This document shows positions 12,612 through 16,751 of a stretch of 16,751 nucleotides of DNA, piece by piece. Within the stretch, counting starts at the first letter, position 1; the number at the start of each line of letters is the position of its first letter. The notes beneath the pieces are model-generated. The model searched no databases, was not told where the DNA came from, and worked only from the letters and a program-made list of their open reading frames with translations. This stretch comes from JBKQVT01 sp052139835 (GTDB lineage: Bacteria > Planctomycetota > Planctomycetia > Pirellulales > Thermoguttaceae): the NCBI GenBank assembly GCA_052139835.1, contig JBKQVT010000162.1:1-16751 (forward strand). The letters are read 5' to 3'. The translations under genes and the position numbers were made by a program.

Positions 12612-13229
12612 ATGCAACAGGACCTCGTCGTCGTCTACGCCGCCCGCACACTTCAAGACGCCCACCTCTTGCGGAACCTGCTGGTCGATGCCGGCATTCC
12701 GGCGGTCGTCAGCAACGAGCTTCTACAGGGCGGCTCCGGGGTCGATATCGTGGGATGGCCCAGTTTGTGCCGGGTGTCCGTGGGCGCGGACGATGCCCCA
12801 CGGGCGCGGGGAATGGCGCTGGAGTTCGATCGCCGCGCCGCCGCCTCCGCCGCCGAAGACACCCCCGAGGACGAGGAACTGCCGGAAGAGGCGCCGCCGC
12901 CCTGGCCGGAATGTCCGCAATGCGGGGCGCCGCGGACGACGCGCTGCCCGGCGTGCGGGGCCACCGGGAGCCGGTTTCCCCTGGCCGATGCCGACCCCAG
13001 CGGCGTGCGGCGGTGGACCTGTTCGACCTGCGACGAGCCCTTTGTGCCCGAGTTTGCCCGGCGCTGCGCGGCCTGCGGACACGAGTTCGCCGACGGCTAC
13101 GACGTTGACCCGGCGGACGAGACGCCCGACAACGAATCGGGGATAAACGCCCGCGCGGTTGTGATGCTGGTGGGGATCGTGGTGGTGGTCGGGCTGCTGG
13201 CCGGCTGGCTCTTTTTCCTCTTCCATTAG
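12612..13229 (+). CDS. Tail-anchored DUF2007 / zinc-ribbon protein
   Basis: 205 residues from the ATG at 12612; the frame is open further upstream, but that part is the dispersed repeat. Residues 1-72 match the DUF2007 pattern (LVVVYAARTLQDAHLLRNLL, DAGIPAVVSNELLQGG, a hydrophobic strand, then an amphipathic end), a GlnB-like fold called a putative signal transducer. An acidic linker (EDTPEDEELPEEAPPPWPE) follows. Two zinc-ribbon-like units come next: C101xxC104 with C112/C115, and C137xxC140 with C152/C155. A C-terminal helix (AVVMLVGIVVVVGLLAGWLF, then FLFH) would anchor the protein in the membrane with the folded part in the cytoplasm. No good ribosome binding site is seen. It converges on the hemerythrin gene with only 7 bases between stops. 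Role unknown. Confidence 0.85.
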   Translation: MQQDLVVVYAARTLQDAHLLRNLLVDAGIPAVVSNELLQGGSGVDIVGWPSLCRVSVGADDAPRARGMALEFDRRAAASAAEDTPEDEELPEEAPPPWPECPQCGAPRTTRCPACGATGSRFPLADADPSGVRRWTCSTCDEPFVPEFARRCAACGHEFADGYDVDPADETPDNESGINARAVVMLVGIVVVVGLLAGWLFFLFH

Positions 13230-13236
13230 CCGAGGA

Positions 13237-13641
13237 TTATCGCCGGCTGGCGGCCGGACGAAAGCAGGGCATGTACTTCTTGTCTTCCGACTGGATGTGG
13301 CCGACCCACCACTCCTTGAGGAACAGCAGGAGGTCGCGGGCGGTGAGGAGGTTGGCTTCGGCCTCCCAGGCGCGGGCGCGTTGTCGAAACTCCTCGTGCA
13401 AGGCGGAGTGTTCGGCGACGTGGGGGTAGCCGCAGTCGCGCATGAGCTGTTCTTCGTAGCGGAAGTGGGTCAGCGCGTAGCGCGATAGTTCCTTGAGCAC
13501 GCGCCGGACGGCCGCGTCGTCGTCGCGCCGCTCCACGGCCTCATAGACTTCGCTCACCAGGGCGAGGATTTTCTTGTGCTGGTTGTCCAGCGACGGTTCG
13601 CCCACCGAGTAGTAGCTCTTCCAAGTGATCCAGGGGGTCAT
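13237..13641 (-). CDS. Bacteriohemerythrin
   Basis: 134 residues from the ATG at 13641, with GGGAG 8 bases upstream. Bacterial hemerythrins bind O2 at a non-heme di-iron centre in a four-helix bundle and serve as oxygen carriers or sensors. All seven ligands are recognisable in order: His in LDNQHKKIL, His and Glu in THFRYEEQLM, the two His of EHSALHEEF, and His and Asp in GHIQSEDKKYMP. The N-terminal WKSYYSVGEPSLDNQHK is the typical opening. It is a stand-alone domain with no sensor or output part. The gene follows fliA on the same strand at 263 bases, a gap filled with repeats. Its place beside motility genes invites a link to aerotaxis, but nothing in the sequence proves it. Confidence 0.93.
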   Translation of the reverse strand: MTPWITWKSYYSVGEPSLDNQHKKILALVSEVYEAVERRDDDAAVRRVLKELSRYALTHFRYEEQLMRDCGYPHVAEHSALHEEFRQRARAWEAEANLLTARDLLLFLKEWWVGHIQSEDKKYMPCFRPAASRR

Positions 13642-13697
13642 CGGTTGTCTCCCGCCTGCGGAGGAACAATACAAGTCTAGCTCAGGACTTGGGGCTT

Positions 13698-13799
13698 AGG
13701 CAGCACGCAGGAAATGAAATACCAACCCGATCTCAGGGCTACCGTGCTCTTAAGGGGTTGGCGCCGTGGCGCGGGTAGACCAATTCCTGCGTGCTGCCT
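13698..13799. repeat. Element with 16-bp terminal inverted repeats
   Basis: AGGCAGCACGCAGGAA (13698-13713) and TTCCTGCGTGCTGCCT (13784-13799) are exact complements 70 bases apart. The interior has its own complementary words (CCAACCC and GGGGTTGG). The element is flanked by pieces of the CTTAGGACTTGGG-type repeat, which suggests that it was inserted into that repeat. The size, about 100 bases, and sharp ends suit a small non-autonomous mobile element, which is an inference. Confidence 0.65.
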
Positions 13800-13810
13800 T
13801 AGGTCTTAGG

Positions 13811-13865
13811 ACTTGGGTCTTAGGTCTTCGAGCACGGGTGGCCGAGCGAAGACCCAAGACCCAAG
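13811..13865. repeat. ACTTGGGTCTTAGG hairpin repeat
   Basis: ACTTGGGTCTTAGGTCTTCG pairs with CGAAGACCCAAGACCCAAG around a loop of about 16 bases, allowing a few mismatches. Further words of the same type (GACTTGGGGCTTAGG at 13686-13700, CTTAGGTCTTAGG across 13799) lie to the left on the far side of the inserted element. Confidence 0.7.
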
Positions 13866-13881
13866 GCCCAAGACCTTTGTT

Positions 13882-13900
13882 CCTCTCCCTCCGGGAGAGG
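13882..13900. repeat. CCTCTCCC-GGGAGAGG palindrome just after fliA
   Basis: CCTCTCCCTCCGGGAGAGG is the core of the unit found at 7677, 11956 and 12035, here without its GGTGAGGGCG tail. It lies 4 bases beyond the fliA stop on the minus strand. As RNA it would form a stable hairpin there and could protect or end the fliA transcript. Confidence 0.7.
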
Positions 13901-13904
13901 GGGG

Positions 13905-14687
13905 TCAGGAGCCGAACTCGGGGCGGCGGCGGCACAGTTGCCCTTGCAGCCGCTGCACGATCGAGCTGTGCATCTGGCTGACGCGGCTCTCGGAGAGGTC
14001 CAGCGTGGCGCCGATCTCCTTCATCGTCAGCTCTTCGTAGTAGTAGAGGATGATGATCAGCCGCTCGTTGCGATTGAGGCCCTTGGTCACCAGCCGCATG
14101 AGGTCGTTTTTCTGGATCCGCCGCGTGGGGTCCTCGCCTTTTTTGTCTTCGAGGATGTCGATCTCGCGGACGTCTTTATAGCTGTCGGTCTCGTACCATT
14201 TCTTGTTGAGGCTGATGAGGTTGACGGCATTGGCGTCGAGGATCATCTTCTCCAGTTCGGGGACGGAGATTTGCAGCTCTTGGGCCAGCTCGTTTTCGTT
14301 GGGCTGGCGGCCGAGGCGGGCTTCGAGGTTCTTCATCGCCTCGTTGAGCTTGCTGGCCTTGGAGCGGACCAGGCGGGGGACCCAGTCCATGGTGCGGAGC
14401 TCGTCGAGCATGGCGCCGCGGATGCGCGGCACGCAGTAGGTCTCGAATTTTACCCCACGGCTCAGATCGAACGCGTCGATGGCGTCCATCAGCCCGAACA
14501 CGCCCGCCGAGATCAGATCGTCCAGCTCGACGCCTTCGGGGAGCCGGGCCCAAATCCGCTCGCCGTTATACTTGACCAGCGGGAGGTAGATTTCCACGAG
14601 GCGGTTGCGCAGATCCTGGTTGGACGGCAGCCGCTTGAACTCCATCCACAGTTGTTCGACTTCTTCCGGGGCGACGGCAGTTGCCAT
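13905..14687 (-). CDS. fliA: RNA polymerase sigma factor FliA (sigma-28)
   Basis: 260 residues. Sigma-28 directs RNA polymerase to late flagellar and chemotaxis promoters. Region 2 is complete: YLPLVKYNGERIWARLPEGV, ELDDLISAGVFGLMDAIDAF, then KFETYCVPRIRGAMLDELR and DWVPR, the FliA/WhiG form rather than housekeeping sigma. Region 3 includes LGRQPNENELAQELQISVPE. Region 4 has LNRNERLIIILYYYEELTMK and a helix-turn-helix EIGATLDLSESRVSQMHSSI. GGAGG lies 5 bases before the ATG. The ATGAATGG at the start offers an overlapping out-of-frame ATG. It is last in the order flhF, flhG, small membrane protein, fliA, which is typical of flagellar clusters. The leader holds a perfect 16-bp palindrome. The partner FlgM is encoded at 11261-11542. 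Confidence 0.95.
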   Translation of the reverse strand: MATAVAPEEVEQLWMEFKRLPSNQDLRNRLVEIYLPLVKYNGERIWARLPEGVELDDLISAGVFGLMDAIDAFDLSRGVKFETYCVPRIRGAMLDELRTMDWVPRLVRSKASKLNEAMKNLEARLGRQPNENELAQELQISVPELEKMILDANAVNLISLNKKWYETDSYKDVREIDILEDKKGEDPTRRIQKNDLMRLVTKGLNRNERLIIILYYYEELTMKEIGATLDLSESRVSQMHSSIVQRLQGQLCRRRPEFGS

Positions 14688-14702
14688 TCATTCCTCCATG
14701 AA

Positions 14703-14718
14703 GGTGCCCGCGGGCACC
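14703..14718 (-). promoter_or_regulatory. Perfect palindrome in the fliA leader
   Basis: GGTGCCCGCGGGCACC is fully self-complementary and ends 5 bases upstream of the fliA ribosome binding site (minus-strand GGAGG, 14693-14697). As DNA it has the form of an operator. As RNA two halves can form only a tight hairpin with a very small loop. It lies in the 107-base gap between the small membrane protein gene and fliA. Confidence 0.45.
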
Positions 14719-14794
14719 GGTTGCCGGAGATTCCACTCCGTATTTCCATTCCGGCGCGCCCCCCGGTTGGCCGGTGATGATCTGTGGCCGCCGT

Positions 14795-15022
14795 TTAGGC
14801 CGGCTTCTGTTGGGCCAGTTCGGCCGCGATGCGGCCATTGACCGAGTCGCGAACCGTCCGCTCGGCAAACCAACCGATCACGCAGCCCAGGGCTGCAAAG
14901 GCCAGCAGACTCAGCCAGGCTTGGTACAGAACCGGTTCGGTTCCGCCGCCGCCCAACAGTCCGCGTGCCAGCACGGTCAGGAATGCCAAGGGGCCGAGAA
15001 TGCCGGCGTAACTTCGTGCCAC
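14795..15022 (-). CDS. Small two-helix membrane protein in the flagellar cluster
   Basis: 75 residues from a GTG at 15022 with AGGGA about 8 bases upstream. Two hydrophobic segments, ILGPLAFLTVLARGLL and AWLSLLAFAALGCVIGWFAE, are joined by a GGGGTEPVLY loop. The C-terminus (ERTVRDSVNGRIAAELAQQ) is a charged helix probably in the cytoplasm. The first 46 bases overlap the 3' end of flhG in another frame, so translation may be coupled. I recall short membrane proteins at this spot between flhG and fliA in planctomycetes with a similar SVxxRxAxEL tail. The function is not known. The position suggests a motility role, perhaps a membrane site for FlhF/FlhG or the flagellar base, which is inference only. 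Confidence 0.65.
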   Translation of the reverse strand: MARSYAGILGPLAFLTVLARGLLGGGGTEPVLYQAWLSLLAFAALGCVIGWFAERTVRDSVNGRIAAELAQQKPA

Positions 15023-15837
15023 AATTGCGTCCCTTGGTCGCTGTTAAACTTCACGTAATCGGCGTAGTTTAACAGCATATCGACTGCCGATAGTTCTCCC
15101 TTCATATCGGCCGGGACGGGCGTTAGGTTGAGTCCTTTCTCCTTTTTTTTGACATGTCCAAGCAGGTTTACCTCGATGCCCAGGAAACGGCGGCAAGCCT
15201 GGGCCAAGCGGTGGTAGGCCGCGTCGGCTACGCTCGGCTCGGACACCATGTTCACCAGCAGGTGAACCGGTCCCGCCGCCGGCGGCTGCGAAAGCCGCTT
15301 GATCGAGGCGTAGGTCTCCATCACCGCGGCGGTCTCCGGAGTGGTGACGGCCAGCCGCCGCCAGGCGGTGTGCCAGCATCGCTGGGCCAGGCGCGTGGGA
15401 TCGTTTCCGGCATCGAGCACGATCAGGTCTGCGATGGGGCTCAGGGCAGCCATTTGGGCCAACAGCCGATCGGCGGCCCAAGGTCCGGCGTCGGCCGGGC
15501 CATCGCCTGCCCAGGCGCCGGGAACGATGCGTAAGCCGCCGGGGGCGAGGTGGACCGCCCCGGCTAGCGTCGAGCGGCCGGCCAGGACCTCGGTCAGGCC
15601 GCAGCGGGGCTCGAGATGGCAGAGGATGGCCGCATCGCCGCGGCGGGCCGCATCGACCAGGACGGTTCGCCATCGCCGCCGCTCTAGCGCGGCCGCCAGG
15701 CGCAGCGCCAGGGTGGTTGTGCCCACGCCGCCTTTTCCCCCGGCGACCACGATCAGGCGTGGCCGCCCGTCGGGCCGCGGCGTTGGCGTCGCGTGCCGGA
15801 CCAGGGTTCGCAAGTCGTTGGCTTGATCGTGCATCAT
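14977..15837 (-). CDS. flhG: FlhG (MinD/ParA-like flagellar number ATPase)
   Basis: 286 residues. FlhG is a membrane-associated ATPase that limits flagellar number and stimulates the GTPase FlhF. The N-terminal helix DQANDLRTLV (4-13) matches the DQAxxLR motif through which FlhG activates FlhF. The deviant Walker A motif is GGKGGVGTTT (33-42): the signature Lys35 is present, but the usual P-loop lysine before the Ser/Thr is Thr40. VLVDAARRGD takes the place of the MinD-type VDxDxG, and ADLIVLDAGND is the Walker B-like strand. The C-terminal third is less conserved. Overlap with the next gene is 46 bases; the gap to flhF upstream is 19 bases, so the genes form an operon. No clear ribosome binding site precedes the tandem ATGATG start, consistent with coupling to flhF. 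Confidence 0.85.
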   Translation of the reverse strand: MMHDQANDLRTLVRHATPTPRPDGRPRLIVVAGGKGGVGTTTLALRLAAALERRRWRTVLVDAARRGDAAILCHLEPRCGLTEVLAGRSTLAGAVHLAPGGLRIVPGAWAGDGPADAGPWAADRLLAQMAALSPIADLIVLDAGNDPTRLAQRCWHTAWRRLAVTTPETAAVMETYASIKRLSQPPAAGPVHLLVNMVSEPSVADAAYHRLAQACRRFLGIEVNLLGHVKKKEKGLNLTPVPADMKGELSAVDMLLNYADYVKFNSDQGTQLWHEVTPAFSAPWHS

Positions 15838-15856
15838 TGCGGCAGCCGCGGCGGCC

Positions 15857-16751
15857 TTAGCAGACGGTGGCCGGTTCCATGCCCAGGATCAAGCGTGCCA
15901 ATCGCTGGGCCTGGGCGGATTCGATGTCGTCGGGCACGTTCTGCCCGTTCGTCAGGTAGCTCAGCGGCAGCTTGCTGAAGCGGAGCACGGAGAGCACGTT
16001 GCCCAGGCTCGAGGCTTCGTCGAGCTTGGTCAGGATCAGGGCGGTGGTTCCCACGGCGGCGAAGCGTTCGGCCGTTTGCTGCAAGGTCCGCTCGCCGGTC
16101 ATGGCGCTGAGCACGAGGTGGATTTCGTCGGCGTCGGCCTCGGTCACAAAGGCGCGGAGTTCCTGGATGCGGACTTCGTCCTTGGGACTGCGGCCGGCGG
16201 TGTCCAGCAGGATCAAGTCGAGGTCGTCCATGCGCTGCACGGCTTCGCGCATCTCACGGGGCGTAGACACGACCTGCATGGGCAGATCGATGATGTCGGC
16301 ATAGGTCCGCAACTGCTCGACGGCGGCGATGCGATAGGTGTCGACGGTGATCAGCCCCACGCGGCGTTTTTCCCGCAGGCGGTAGTGGGCGGCCAGCTTG
16401 GCGATGGTGGTGGTCTTGCCGACGCCGGTCGGTCCGACCAGGGCCACCAGGCGGCGGCGTCCGGGGGTCAAGCGGATCGGCCCGGTCACGTTGATCTCCG
16501 CTTCGATCATCCGCGCGATCCGCGCCTTGGCCAGGAAGAGGTCGTCCAGTTTCATGCCGCGGCTCTCACGGCGCAGGCGTTCGACCAGTTCGCGGGCGAC
16601 TTCCTCGCTCAGATCGGAGTCCAACAGTTCGGTGAAAACGCGGAAGAGTTCCTCGGGCAAGTCGGGGTGACCGCTGCCGGCCGAATGACGGCACAACTGG
16701 GTCACCATGGCCTGCAACTCGTTCAGTTGGCCCTGCACGGCGCCGGCCGGC
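15857..16751 (-). CDS. flhF: FlhF, SRP-type GTPase (5' end beyond the window)
   Basis: About 298 C-terminal residues; the frame stays open through the right edge, so the N-terminal basic domain is missing and a GTG at 16738 is likely internal. FlhF is a GTPase of the FtsY/Ffh family that places the flagellum. The N-domain part (LSEEVARELVERLRRES) precedes the G-domain motifs: GPTGVGKTTTIAKLA (G1), VDTYRIAAVEQLRTYA (the SRP-family insertion), LLDTAGRSPKD (G3), ILTKLDEASSLG (G4) and GQNVPDD (G5). All GTP-binding motifs look intact. FtsY is excluded with fair confidence because FlhG and FliA follow in order. It ends MEPATVC. flhG starts 19 bases downstream. Confidence 0.93.
   Translation of the reverse strand, partial: PAGAVQGQLNELQAMVTQLCRHSAGSGHPDLPEELFRVFTELLDSDLSEEVARELVERLRRESRGMKLDDLFLAKARIARMIEAEINVTGPIRLTPGRRRLVALVGPTGVGKTTTIAKLAAHYRLREKRRVGLITVDTYRIAAVEQLRTYADIIDLPMQVVSTPREMREAVQRMDDLDLILLDTAGRSPKDEVRIQELRAFVTEADADEIHLVLSAMTGERTLQQTAERFAAVGTTALILTKLDEASSLGNVLSVLRFSKLPLSYLTNGQNVPDDIESAQAQRLARLILGMEPATVC

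Noticed and set aside
12125..12613. Minus-strand frame with a hydrophobic N-terminus
   Set aside because: Its hydrophobic part is the translated CACTGCTGG dispersed repeat, and it overlaps the small plus-strand gene.
13938..14777. Plus-strand open frame opposite fliA
   Set aside because: fliA is certain; the antisense frame has shadow composition.

Overview
The window looks like a piece of a planctomycete chromosome, most likely Pirellulales-like (inference). Supporting signs are the high GC, several large membrane or secreted proteins known mainly from planctomycetes (a YSVGPN...DDGG C-terminal motif, a SLRTLML membrane segment, a TPR protein, an LRR protein with 24-residue DAGLxHLKGL-type repeats), and gene spacers packed with dispersed palindromic repeats. 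There are no tRNA or rRNA genes, no CRISPR array and no complete insertion sequence. No defence or biosynthetic cassette is evident.

Left part (1-6237): the first bases hold the start of a leftward transposase-like gene. It abuts a TPR gene that seems to have lost its 5' end. Two plus-strand membrane proteins of unknown function follow. Each is preceded by a copy of a dispersed repeat whose right edge ends in TTGACA, and the first copy forms a near-consensus promoter. A long secreted, minus-strand DUF3352-like protein converges on them. A gene-free divergent spacer with a seven-tract G-rich (minus-strand) repeat comes next.

Middle (6238-9219): an HD-domain nucleotide phosphohydrolase-like protein and a eukaryote-type adenylosuccinate lyase (purB) lie in tandem, separated by a composite repeat. 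Both belong to nucleotide metabolism.

Right-middle (9220-13229): an LRR membrane protein, bracketed by two same-orientation copies of one palindromic repeat and possibly read from a leaderless mRNA; a Fur-family regulator; the anti-sigma-28 factor FlgM; about 0.7 kb without genes but full of inverted repeats; a small protein; and a tail-anchored DUF2007/zinc-ribbon protein.

Right part (13230-16751): a leftward motility cluster. It reads flhF (cut by the window end), flhG (P-loop lysine replaced by threonine), a small two-helix membrane protein overlapping flhG, and fliA (sigma-28). A bacteriohemerythrin lies further along the same strand. FlhF and FlhG would set flagellum position and number. 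FliA would drive late flagellar genes, and FlgM, encoded 2.4 kb away, would hold FliA back until the hook is built.

The most unusual signals are in the spacers. At least eight repeat families are visible, some nested in each other. Several sit exactly where promoters, leaders or terminators belong, which suggests that the repeats have been recruited as regulatory parts.
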